A stretch of 64,000 nt of DNA, taken from positions 21,504,213-21,568,212 of the forward strand of contig OZ234493.1 of NCBI GenBank assembly GCA_965153455.1, written 5' to 3'. The translations under genes were made by a program, and so were the position numbers. Of the stretch, positions 34,116-44,699 are shown piece by piece. Every line of letters begins with the position of its first letter. Positions within the stretch are counted from its first letter, which is position 1. The DNA is from Sphagnum compactum. Its lineage: Eukaryota; Bryophyta; Sphagnopsida; Sphagnales. The notes below the pieces were generated by a model. The model was given only the letters and a program-made list of their open reading frames with translations, made no database searches and was not told the DNA's origin.

Positions 34116-34900
34116 TCCTTCTGCCTTCGAAACACACACACACACACACACAAAGTGTGTGCTTTGTGCTTTGTGTGAATAAAACCGCTTCTTCTTGTAG
34201 CAGAACACACACAAAAACACACACGGACAGATGATTCTTCTTCTCCCAAACGGATCGCCACCAGTTCTTGCTACTTCCCTCACTTTCTCTCTCTATTACT
34301 CACACTCTTTTGGAGGATTAGTCTCTTCGGCTATTTTCTCTTGTCTATTCTATCAACCGGTGTTTTTCAGAGGTGGAAACAAAGCAAATTCCTTTCGCGA
34401 TTTGTTTCTCAGTCTCTGTCTCTCTTAGTGAAGGTCTGTCTCCTCCTTGCCAAACTACTAACTTGAACTTCTTCTTGTTGAAAATTTGCTGACTTTTTTT
34501 TCACTCTCTCCGTTGTGGGGGTGATGAAGCGAGCGAGCATGCAAGCAAAGCGAAGCAAAGCAAGCAAGCAAGCGACCTCCTACACGGAGAGGATGGACCG
34601 CCTTGCACTCGTGTTTGTGTCTCCAATTTATCTTCCGTTTGCCGTTTTATTTGCTACACATCACAGCAAGGGAGAGGCCAAGATATAGCGGCGCGGAGCG
34701 CAGGAAACGACAGCGGGAAAGGGGTCGCAACGACGGCTGCTGTGAGCCACGGAGAGTTCTGGCCAGGTGGGGTCCAACGCCATCGCCGCTTGCACACTCT
34801 CTTTCGTCTATCTCGCTCTCTCTTTCCTCCGCGCCTTCCTGCAGACCCCAACACGAACCAAGCATCGCACTAATCACAGACTAAACACTCACTAATTTGC
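34116..34900 (-). promoter_or_regulatory. 5' leader and presumed promoter of the kinase gene
   Basis: Upstream of the kinase ATG on the - strand lie a (GT)n tract (34132-34152), pyrimidine/purine-biased DNA around 34270-34440, an (AAGC)n-like stretch (34527-34573 on +) and a GC-richer, CpG-containing block at 34680-34860. AT-rich intergenic DNA resumes past 34900. This is the usual composition of a plant 5' UTR plus core promoter. I see no certain TATA box and the start site is not fixed. Confidence 0.4.
34132..34152. repeat. (CA)n/(GT)n microsatellite in the kinase leader
   Basis: Alternating CA on the + strand just upstream of the kinase start. Read on the - strand it would encode a Cys-Val run if translation began at the upstream ATG. 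Confidence 0.95.
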
Positions 34901-37900
34901 CCAAACCATACACTAATCACATTCTATATGATGAGGCACTAATAAAATAAAAAGCTAGAGCGCCCAAAACCGTCAAAATAAGCATATTCAGTAAATCAAA
35001 TTTTTTATTTTTTTTCAAAATGTTTTTTTAAAAAACACCCATTTTCCCCTTAAAGACAAGAGGATTTAAAACTCAACCCAAGTTGATTTTTTTTCTTTTG
35101 ATTTTTAAAAATTATTTATGAATTTATAAAGAATTGTGATAAGGGTAACCTGTAAGTCATTTCAAAAGCAATTTTTTTCTCTTTTTTTGGCGAATTTTCA
35201 CACTGTGGCGACAAAAAAATAAATCCAATGGGAATTGTAAAAGAGCCTTTTGGGGCGAAGGGGAAGTGAAAAGTCGGGTTAAAATGTCACATTTCGCCAT
35301 ATTTAGATAATGAGTTTTCTATTGTTCGCCAGAACTAGGCAGAAATATTTTTTAAAAAAACTACTTTACTGTCTGACCTGTAGCCAAATGTGGCTCATTC
35401 CTCCTGTGGATGATCGCCAGTCCACCCGCTTAAAAGATGGCTTAATTATAGACTAAAAACTCACTAAATGCTTTGTTTAGTCTCCTAAAGAAACTCGATG
35501 CCCAATAGGCGGCCCAGAATCAATCCAGAGCGTTACAGCTGGTATTGCCACTTACTAATTAAGTAACTAAACACAAGCCAGTTGTAACTAATTCAACTGT
35601 CGAAACTCGGAACCTTCTGCTGCACCAAACAGCAAACTTCTAACCTCACTTTTACTAAATCTTGTTACTAAATTCAAGTCACCAGGGTAGTTACTTGTTA
35701 CGTAAATCCTCTCTCTCTTTTCTCACTTTCTTTTTCTTTTTCTTTTTTTCCCTGTTTAGCACTCCCATGCAAAGTCTTACAATCATTTTTCTTTTTTCTT
35801 TTCGGGACAAATTTTGTCGTTTTCCAACCAAAACAATTGGGATTTTTATTTTTTTTCCTTCTAGTGTAAATCACTAATTTTGCTAACTCTTTTGATGAAA
35901 TCCAATCAAAAAATTGAGGGAAAAAAACCCTCGAATTCCTAAAATTTCAATACATAATTTTCTCAAAAAATGAACTCATTTTTTCACAAATTAAATCTTT
36001 TTTTCTTAGGAAGTAAGGGGGGTGTTAAGATACCCTAGTGCCTTGGTAGATTCCACGCTAATTATATATATTTTAAAATGTAAAAATTTCCAAAAAAAAT
36101 TAAAAATCAAAACTTTGGGAAAGAAATTAAAGACTCTTTGAAAATATTTTGAGAATATTCCGTTTTGACTAATATTAATTAATTATTCAACAAACATGTG
36201 TTGAAGCTACCCTTTGTACTATGGTAATGGGGATGTGAGCCTTTTGAAATGTCCTTAAGGTGGGAACTTTTCTCGTCCCGAAGCATTTGGATCCCATAAT
36301 TTTTGGGGAAGCCCATAAATAAATTGGTCTTAGGTTAGCTAGATACGTCGACTCTCTTCCTACACCCGACAAACCAACGTTTCCAAGACGGAGGGTTTAT
36401 TTCTAGATTAGTCAAATAATTACATTATTCCTCCTCCAATTCGATGGCCTTCGACATTGTCCATACTTGTTTTGCTCGTCGACAAGAATGTAAAATTGCT
36501 CAGTTCCTTCATACGGACTTCTAAGAACTTCAAAACCAATTTATTCCAACAATTTGTTCTATTACCCAAAATCACATTATGAAGTTTGCCAATGACTTAG
36601 AACGCCACAATTGCATTTACAAATTTTTGACACGAAGGACGACCATTAGTCTAGAAGCCGCAAACTTCAGTTGCAAGCCGATATTTCCGTATCCAATTTT
36701 GACCTAGTTCATCATCGGGTAGGAAGTTGCAAGGGTAAGAGCTTGGAAATTCCTGTGAAAAGGTAGTGATACGATGGGTTTTATTATTTCGACAGCAAGT
36801 TACGATTCTCCCAACTTTGAAAGTTTCTTTAGAAGCATCCATTTCTCTTTAGGAAACGTGCTCCAAATTTGTGCCCAAAACACCCTTTGAAGTTTCAAGT
36901 GGTCCCCCAAATAATATATTTGCTCTTTGTGACCCGTGGAGCTTAGGCATTTGTGGGAAGGTTAAGTCATCACTATCGAAATTTGCTTGCTTTTGAACCC
37001 ATGCAACTATAGTATGCACAAAAGCCGGGAAAAAAAAAAAAAAAAAAACATTTATACCACTCCTCCTATCTCATCTTTCAATATTGTTTGATTTGATTAT
37101 ATGTTTTGGGTGTTGGTAGGGCTATGGAAGATGTGTTGTGGATATAATGTCTCGAAGGTGCTTGGGAACTATACCCAAGTTTTAGTCTTCACTTACCTAT
37201 GTAGTTTCTCCCTTTAACCCAAGCAAAAATGGTGCCCCAAATGATATGCCACAAAATAAGGATAAACTTTCCTCCGTCAATTATCCTTAAAAACATAATG
37301 ATTTGTGAGTGATTGCATGAACTACCACAATAATGAGCCAATAAGGAATTTGGCACAATCGTAATAACTTTGCTCAATAGAACTCATGGATGATAATTGG
37401 GGGTTTAGGGTTGAAAATTTCTTATGAGTGTGCAAGTTTATTTTCTTTATGGATTTCCAAGAGAAAAAAAGAGTTTGAAAAATACCCTACTCCAATATCC
37501 TTCTAATTCACAAACAGAGAAAAAAATCTTCACCCATGGACAACCTATATCACTAAACTAAATTGGAGGAGGAATAGTGATACAATAATGCAAAAAATTG
37601 ATTGTAGCATTGAACTTTGGAGCTAAATAGTGCGTTTCCTTTACAAGGCCACTATGGGTAGACGATTGTTTTCAATTGGTCGGTCATAATGATTGGCCCC
37701 AAGTGTCGATATTTAAATGGTATCACAATAAAATATCGTTCAAAATTCATGCTTACAGGTGGGAACACTTATTTTCATGTTGAAAAGTGATATCGACGCA
37801 AATGAGGAGCACCGTTCTACCTGCTTTTTTAGATATAGGAGAAACCGATTGTATGGTCCTGGGTTGAGGGCATTATTGGAATGGAGCCTAATCTCAAGTC

Positions 37901-37999
37901 CACCTTGGACGGACGGGCCATTATTTCAGTAGTGCCCACACCCTTAGGCTTTACCTTACACTTAAAACGTTTATCATTATTTATGTTAATATTTTATTT
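34901..37999. other. AT-rich intergenic with a decayed coding-like stretch
   Basis: No intact gene. Between about 36150 and 37400 several short - strand frames occur close together with stops between them, for example 'AWVQKQANFDSDDLTFPQMP' near 36960-37010 and 'MDASKETFKVGRIVTCC' at 36842. This suggests an old transposon-derived coding region, but I recognise no family. A 19-nt A run lies at 37030-37048. Confidence 0.3.
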
Positions 38000-38280
38000 T
38001 ATTTAAATTAATATAAAATATCATGAACATGAAAATGCACATGTTGAAAAAAAAATTGTCATGTTGATGGGTAAGGAAAATGAATTAGGTAGTTGTTAGG
38101 AAAGGAGTGACGTAGGTAAAAGGATAAGAGATAGTTAGGTTTGGAAATCAGGTAGTTGTCTATAGAATCGTCTCTAATATTGTCTAGGGATGACCATACC
38201 AAGAATTATGCAAAATCAATTGTCCAAGGATGACCATATGAAAAATTATATAAAACTTCCCATATATCAACTGGGACCCC
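38000..38280 (+). repeat. Fragment of the Ty3/gypsy-type LTR
   Basis: The - strand of this stretch resembles 29650-29960. Shared words include 'ATGGTCATCCTTGGACAAT', a following 'ACAATTCTA..GACAACT' and a run of 'AACTACCT' motifs. It is in the opposite orientation to the full element. No internal region is attached, so it is a solo or truncated LTR. Confidence 0.6.
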
Positions 38281-39385
38281 ACACTATTGTGCACTACTAA
38301 TGAATTTCAACTTCTTTTTTCCTTTTTCTTATGTTCCCATATGTTTTTCAGTAGTTTATCAATATTTTTGTTAATGCACATGTTAATTTGTTTTTTCATA
38401 TCCACATTGGAAGTTCCAAGGTTCTTTTCTTTTTTAAGTTTATCAACTTGGAAAATTATTATAATATAGATTATTGATGTTTGTCTCTCTGAATCCCTTT
38501 GTACTTTGCTTGCATACCTTGCTTGTCCCCTGCAGACTTGCATATCCCCCTTACAAACCTGCGGAACTAGATTGCGTGCACTATACTCAAGCCTTCTTCC
38601 CCTTTCTTCTCCTTCCCTTCTTGAAGATGCAGCTGTTTTTCAGACTACCCTGACACTCATAATCAGTGTTTTGTTTTGTTTTTTTTTTTTTCCCAATTTT
38701 GTGATGTTCCAGTGGTGATAATCCATAAGAATATTTAACCAAATTTGATCATTATTCAAAATATGAAAGCTGAAAATCTTAAGCATCCTTTCCTATTGTT
38801 GGTCATTGTGACATTTTTGTTGAATTTTTGGAGTTTTTTTTCTTTTTTTGGTTGGTATTCTGGCAAATTGGTTATCAGAGAATTTATGACAGAATATTTC
38901 TTTTTGAATTTTTTTGGCACTATGGTGGAAATTAGCCCCCAAAATCACTGTTCACAATCAACAGTTCCTCTTTTTTTTAAATTTAATTTTTTCAAGAAAA
39001 AAGACATTTTTCATATTTCAGAAGTTTTGAAATTCTAGAATAACTAAATAATGCACAATAATATCTTTTAGTAAACATGCTATTTTTATTTTAGTTCATG
39101 GGATAGTCAGTCATTCTTTTGTAAATAATTCAGAGCTACTATTAAAATAAAAAAATTATTTTTCTTAATTTTATTTTCCGGCTTTTGGGAAACATGATGT
39201 AGGCAACATGTTTTCAACCAACATGGCAGGTACCATATATTTTTGGGCGTAAAACAATAAATTAATGCAACATAAGTGCAGTTGTGGAACTCGAAAAGCC
39301 TGAAAGATAGCAGCCAGCTCTGAGCAACAACAGGAAAGCTGTGGTGGAACAAGTCCAGAAAAATCTTGGAAAGGCAGACAGACAC

Positions 39386-39389
<4 letters not shown>

Positions 39390-39431
<42 letters not shown>
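39390..39431. repeat. (GA)n microsatellite
   Basis: About 40 bases of GA with one interruption, preceded by CAGACAGACACAGACAG. Confidence 0.95.
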
Positions 39432-39432
<1 letters not shown>

Positions 39433-39663
39433 CCAGGCAGCAGAATGAATGCATGCATTCTGTGTACCTACTGACAGTTTTGTCACCTTTTTCAGGCTTT
39501 GAAAAGGAGACGTAGTAGAGATGTCTCCCCCACACTTCCACCTAATTTAGAGCCTTCCATTAGGTCTTTTAGCCAATGGACCATCTTGGGTCACTAGTGA
39601 CCACACCACCCACCTCCCCTTTCTTTCCTCTTTTTTCAGCCTGTTTTCTTTTCCCACCCCCAC

Positions 39664-39690
39664 ACAAAACAAAACAAAACAAAACAAAAA
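39664..39690. repeat. (AAAAC)n microsatellite
   Basis: Five tandem copies of a 5-base unit, followed by A-rich AAAAG words. Confidence 0.9.
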
Positions 39691-40637
39691 GAAAATAAAA
39701 AGAAAAGAAAAGAAGAAGGTTCTGGAAGGGATTTGGATTTGCTTTTCAGAAGACAGCCCCAAGAGGAGAGGAGAGTAGGTCTCCCCAGAGTAAGAATGAT
39801 GTGAAGAAGTAGTAACCATGACCATGAAAACAAAGGCTCAATTGGGTCGTCGTTCATTTCTCGCCCAGTGACTTGACTTACTCCTAAGTTTGTTGCATTT
39901 CTCACCCAATTGCACAAAAGTCTATTGAGCATTTACTACTTTGTGATCTTTTTTTGTGGAAAACTTGTCAACAATGTTTCTTCAGTGCAAAGTTATTTTT
40001 CCACACAAAAAAATTTGCTTTGAAAAAATATCCAAGAATTAGAGAAAAATAAAAGATTAACATTGGTTGGAATGCTCTCATCTTAGCACAATGATTTTGA
40101 GAAAAAGCTAACTAGGGTTAAGCTTGAAGTGCAACTTTCACACCCCAACAAAATCAGAGATTCTAAGGTGGGTAAAACGGTCAATTACAACAGACATCCA
40201 AATGGGCTAGATCATTGAAAACAGAGCACCACCAACCACGAGAAAAGAGGGGGGAAATGAAAGACAAAGGAGCGGGCTAGGGGGAGGGGGGGGCGCAAGC
40301 GGAGTCTAAGGGGGGTGCCAAGTAGTACATTAGTTTGTGATAAAACATGTATCAACAATGGCTTTGTTCAGTTACGAACTTTACCTATTCCCCCCAAAAA
40401 AATCATGATAAATGAGTGTGAAGGAAACATATATCATTGTTGGTTCATTCACCAAGGTTAGCTTTTAGCCCACATGGGACACCAATAGTAAATCATATTG
40501 TCTCACATGGTTATCATCCGTGCTAGACGGAAGGTGCTACCAATGGTAGACTTTTGTTGTAGTAGTAGGACCAGAGTTAACCAGCAGGCACCAGCACACA
40601 AGAGTATGTCCTTACTCTTAGCCACCAAAACAGAAGA

Positions 40638-40661
40638 GGGGGGGGGGGGGGGGGGGGGGGG
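40638..40661 (+). repeat. Run of 24 G
   Basis: Uninterrupted poly-G after AGAA. It can form a G-quadruplex and is prone to length error in sequencing. Confidence 0.9.
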
Positions 40662-40923
40662 CGTTCATCATGTGTTTGGCATTCTCTCTTTTCCTTTGCA
40701 CCCAAGTACAAGTTAGTGTTGAATGTGGGTATCATAGGCTCTTTTCCAAAGTTTGGTGGCCCTGTTCATTTTGGTTTGCTTCAAATGTGTCCTCCAAAAG
40801 TTGTCTGGTTGTTGTAATGTGGCTAGGGTGAACCAACAACACCTACACTACACTTCGTACCTTTACACTTCATATCTTCACCTTCTTACTTCATGTCTTC
40901 ACCTTCTTGAGTAAGTCCTCTTA

Positions 40924-41300
40924 GGCCCGCTTTACATTAGGAGTCAGCGTCGATGTTCAACCCAAATCAAGCTTTCCTATTGGTGTAAACGTTGAAATCA
41001 GCCCCAAGTGCTTTACACTAGGAGTTGAGGCTGAATTAGAAAAAATATTTTCAATCTGCCCCAAGTTACTAATAAATGCTGAACTTTATGGCCTTGTATT
41101 GACCCCAAGGCTGAAAAAAGGATACCATCAAATTTGGGAGGCCAATTTGCACCCCTAATGGCCAATGTTCCAGCATTTATTAATATCCCAACATCAATGT
41201 TCTAGCATTTCTTAGTAACTTGGGGCCAATTTGCAACCCAAAAATGCTCAAAGTTGGCCCCAAGATTTTTTTGGCCCTGACACCTAGTGTAAAGCGGGCC
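40924..41300. mobile_element. Tourist/Harbinger-like MITE, copy 2 (377 bp)
   Basis: Left end GGCCCGCTTTACATTAGGAG; right end ...CTAGTGTAAAGCGGGCC, inverted repeats agreeing at about 22 of 24 positions. The flanks are TTA on the left and CTA on the right, one transition from a TTA duplication. It is collinear with 21476-21849, including the internal TIR-like repeat (CTTTACACTAGGAGT near 41011) and the internal stem. It lies only 110 bp from the hAT element. Confidence 0.82.
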
Positions 41301-41410
41301 CTAGAGCTCATAATTTAAAAGTTAAATTTGAACTCGGAGACCCTGATGTAGTCTAGGGTTGGGACACCTATAGTGCTTGGAAGCAACCCCAAAAGAATTG
41401 TAGTTTTTAC

Positions 41411-44400
41411 CAATGTTGGTCTGGTATCAGGAAAATGCTGGGTATAAACCCGGGTATGCATTAGGGTATAGAGGAACCTACCAGTAGGTCATCAAGTTAC
41501 TAGTAACCTAGTTGTCGGTTCTTGGTGAAAGCGATGCATTAGGGTTAACTGAACATGTGGGTTTAGGGCTTTGCAAAACTTGTGTAATACCAATGCCCGA
41601 GCATTTGCGTGGAGCTCCTGTAAGAAGAAACTGGTATTAGCTAGGTTAGAGATACATGTTTATGACCGCCTCCTTTGGAGATGGCGGCATAGATTTAATG
41701 AATCTAGGAGCCATTCTTCATAAGCTTTCATTTGCCGTCACAAAAAGGAGCTATATATTAAGAGGGGAAATTTCTTAACTAACTTTGCATTTTCCTTTTG
41801 TTAATTTTTTTCACACTTACAATGTGTTTATTGCTCATCATGTTTCCCGATGTCTTTTGTGTTCTTCATGTTTATGGGTTGTTGAATCATCTCTAAAGAT
41901 GGATGCCTTTAAGTTGTTGGACTCTTATGCAAATGAGCTTGCCATTGTAAAGCTTGATAATTTGGTTGTGAATGAGCTTGAAAGGTCTATATTGTTAGAG
42001 GAAGTGCTGCAAGTTCAAAGTGTAATTGATGAAGAATGACAAGTTGAAAAATAAGCACTTTGGAAGCAGCAATTGACACAATTCACCACCAACCAAAATT
42101 TTTGGGTTTCATGGCATCGTGTAATAGAATGATGGGTTTCTTGTGTTGAATGATAGTGGTGCCAAGGTTGATGTACAAGGAATGCAATTGATGAAGTGTG
42201 TGTGTCACTCTTTTGAAAATTCAAATGCAAGTTCTCATACTTCAACCAAGTTTCAAAAAGGTTTCATAAATTAAAATCCTAAGCGTGGCATCACGACCAT
42301 GAAAAGCCATGTTACAAATGAACATGGCCAGATTTGGTGAAGTACACAGTGCACAAAATAGGTTTGGAATGCAAAGATAGTAATGAGAGACAAAAATGTA
42401 AGAGTAGGGCATTTATCACGCCTACATCCATCATTAATTTTTTTGGAGGTGTGAGGCCTTACAAAAAATCTAACCCAATTCAAATGGGGTTCATTGAACA
42501 TTTTGTTTTTATGATTGTTAAGGCCTACATGCCATTGTCTATTATGGAAAGCCCTTGGTTGAGGCAAATAGTGTTGTCTTTATGGTCAAGTCTAGTTTCC
42601 TTTTCACAAACAACTTGTTCATGAACACCTTCGTGCTTTGCTACATAAAACCATGGAAGTTTAAATGTTTCCCACCATTGGCCAATGTGCAATTGTGATA
42701 ACAACATTTGACCTATGGATGTCAAGGTTAGGGTATGACACATTTGCCTTGGTAATTAACTTCATTCACCAAAGTTTGGTTCCTTGTCACATAATTGTTG
42801 GACTATTTGAAACACCCGATACTTTTAATACAACTCTTGCAAAACAAATGAAGGTTTTATTGGCTGAGTTCAACTTGACAAGTAAGGTCATAATGTATGT
42901 CAAGGACAAAGGAGCCAATTTAAATTCCCTCATAATTGTACTCACTTCTGTTGTGTCATGTGAGCTTTTATAGTTGTTTTAGCCATTTGTTGGTTTTTGT
43001 TTTAGTCATGTTATGTCAGAGGCATGTCAGTATGCCACGAATGAAACTAAAGTGGGTGTGAACATGAAAGAAGTCAACTTGAAAGATGTGTAGGCTACTT
43101 TCCAAAAGACAATTACTTAGACTAAAAAGTTCGAAAAGAGCAGACATGAATGGGAAAAGGTTTGTCGTGAGGTTGGCTTGTGGCACAAAAAATTCAAGAC
43201 CCCTGTGATGACTCGTTTTGCTTCCAAGGTGATTTTATTCCCAAAGACCTTGGAATATGCGAATGTTATCAACATATGTTACATTTGGCAAAGTTCATCT
43301 TTGCAAGTTAGGGTTCTTAGTGGGCTCACATGGGCAATTGTTCGGGCAGTAATTGAAACCCTAAACCCAATTGTTCGTCAATGCTTGTTGAATCAAAGTA
43401 TAGGGTATTGGTTACTATGAGATGTGTTGTTTGCTACTTTGGCAATCATGGGGACAATGAGGATGGAATATGACCATCAAGCTGATGTTGTTCCTCCACT
43501 TTAATGTTGATCAAAAGATTGATATTTTGTATGCTAGAATGGTTGCAGAAGTCATTAATGTGTTGCGTCATTTTCTAAGTTTTGTAAAATCCTTTTCATG
43601 GGAAAGTGCCCACAACATGGTTGTTTTGATGTTGGATCCATGCTTCAAAGGCATGGATTGCATCATGGATTACATTGGCAAGGATCAAGCTACCATATTA
43701 TCGCAACAATATGATGAGTTAGTTGTGCCCTTGTTGAAAGTTGTGATGGGATTTTTGAATCCATATCAAGTTGCAGGTTTGGTTCTTCCAACACCCGAAC
43801 TACTTTCGATTTCAACTAGGTTGTTTGGGCCAACAATTTCAACACAAGAGGCAACTAAAGGCCTTCTCAAAGCTAAGCTATTTTTGTTTCGCATGTTCAA
43901 TGTGGAGAATGTTGATGGTCTTGATCCTTTGATCTAGTGGTTTATTAATAAAATTGGGTTCCCGAATGTTGGTTTTTTGGCACGACAAATTTTAGGCATC
44001 CTAGGTTCATAAATTGAGACTGAACGAGTCTTCTCTATTGTAGGTGTGTTCACTAGTTTGTGACAGTGTCATCTTGGGGTTGAGAATCTTGACAAACTTG
44101 TCATGATTTACAAAAATGGCTTGTTGATGTGTGGGTCGATTACAAGCTAGTTGTTGGAGATAGATTGGGAGAGTTTTTTGTGGCAAAGGAGACATCACTA
44201 GAAGAAAATGAAGAGCTACTTGAAAAGGTAGTCTATTTTGAGAAGACATAATCATGTGTTTGAAGATGTTACATGGGTTGTTATGCATTTTATCCTCATA
44301 TACATTGCTGATTACAGCTTTTTGAATATATTGTTGCACAAGTTTAACATGCGCATGATGTTGCTTGACTCTTGAATCATCGAATGCTCGTTTTCTTAGT

Positions 44401-44699
44401 TGTTTGTGATTCTTCCTGACATCCTAGCACCTTGTTTTTCTAGTTGGGAACATACACATTAACAATGAAAAATCCTAAATCTAACACCAATACCTTAGTT
44501 GTTATTTCGCCAAGTTCAACACTCGCATACCCAATGGATAATGATGTTACCAATTTTCAGCCAGCAAGCTCTTGATACCACACTGGTACCAAAAATTTGA
44601 TTTAAAAAAAAATTAAAACCCTACCCAAATTTTAAAACATAAAAAATTGATACCAAGAACCTTATGGTATCTGCAAAACCTGACACCAGAACAACACTG
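41411..44699 (+). mobile_element. hAT superfamily DNA transposon, full length, inactive (3289 bp)
   Basis: Left end CAATGTTGGTCTGGTATCAG and, read inward from the right, CAGTGTTGTTCTGGTGTCAG form a TIR with CA(A/G)TG termini typical of hAT. The 8 bases outside are GTTTTTAC on the left and ATTTTCAC on the right, matching at 6 of 8 with both differences transitions, as expected for an aged 8-bp target duplication. The interior encodes a decayed hAT transposase on the + strand. Confidence 0.88.
41899..44251 (+). pseudogene. hAT transposase, broken
   Basis: Collinear pieces of one transposase occur in order. First is an N-terminal 'MDAFKLLDSYANELA' segment with 'LERSILLEEVLQVQ'. Next, 'FIVKAYMPL'-like sequence (seen as MIVKAYMPLSIMESPWLR) lies near 42510-42570. 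'TFDLWMSRLGYDTFALVINF' and 'SKVIMYVKDKGANL' lie near 42700-42930, and 'TRFASKVILF' near 43210. 'VVLMLDPCFKGMDC' lies near 43620, and 'IETERVFSIVGVFTSL' near 44020 is the start of the C-terminal hAT dimerisation domain. At least five in-frame stops or frameshifts separate the pieces, so no active transposase is made. The family assignment rests on the YD.W/DLWMSR, DEGAN-like and ETERVFS blocks. Confidence 0.88.

Larger units (their letters stand above)
38281..40923. other. Intergenic with simple repeats, no gene recognised
   Basis: Short frames on both strands are low-complexity (Ser-Leu or Phe runs from microsatellites) and show no family resemblance. G-rich patches occur at 40245-40320. Confidence 0.4.

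Noticed and set aside
33444-34178. 244-codon frame on the + strand opposite kinase exon 1
   Set aside because: Antisense to a well-supported kinase exon and intron, with a His-Thr run from the CA microsatellite.
34116-34283. Upstream start for the kinase giving 594 residues
   Set aside because: The extension is Cys/Val/Lys-rich from the GT tract and a leader-like region. Nothing conserved lies before the ATG at 34115.
39107-39541. 144-codon - strand frame with Ser-Leu repeats
   Set aside because: Produced by the (GA)n microsatellite; the flanking residues show no family.
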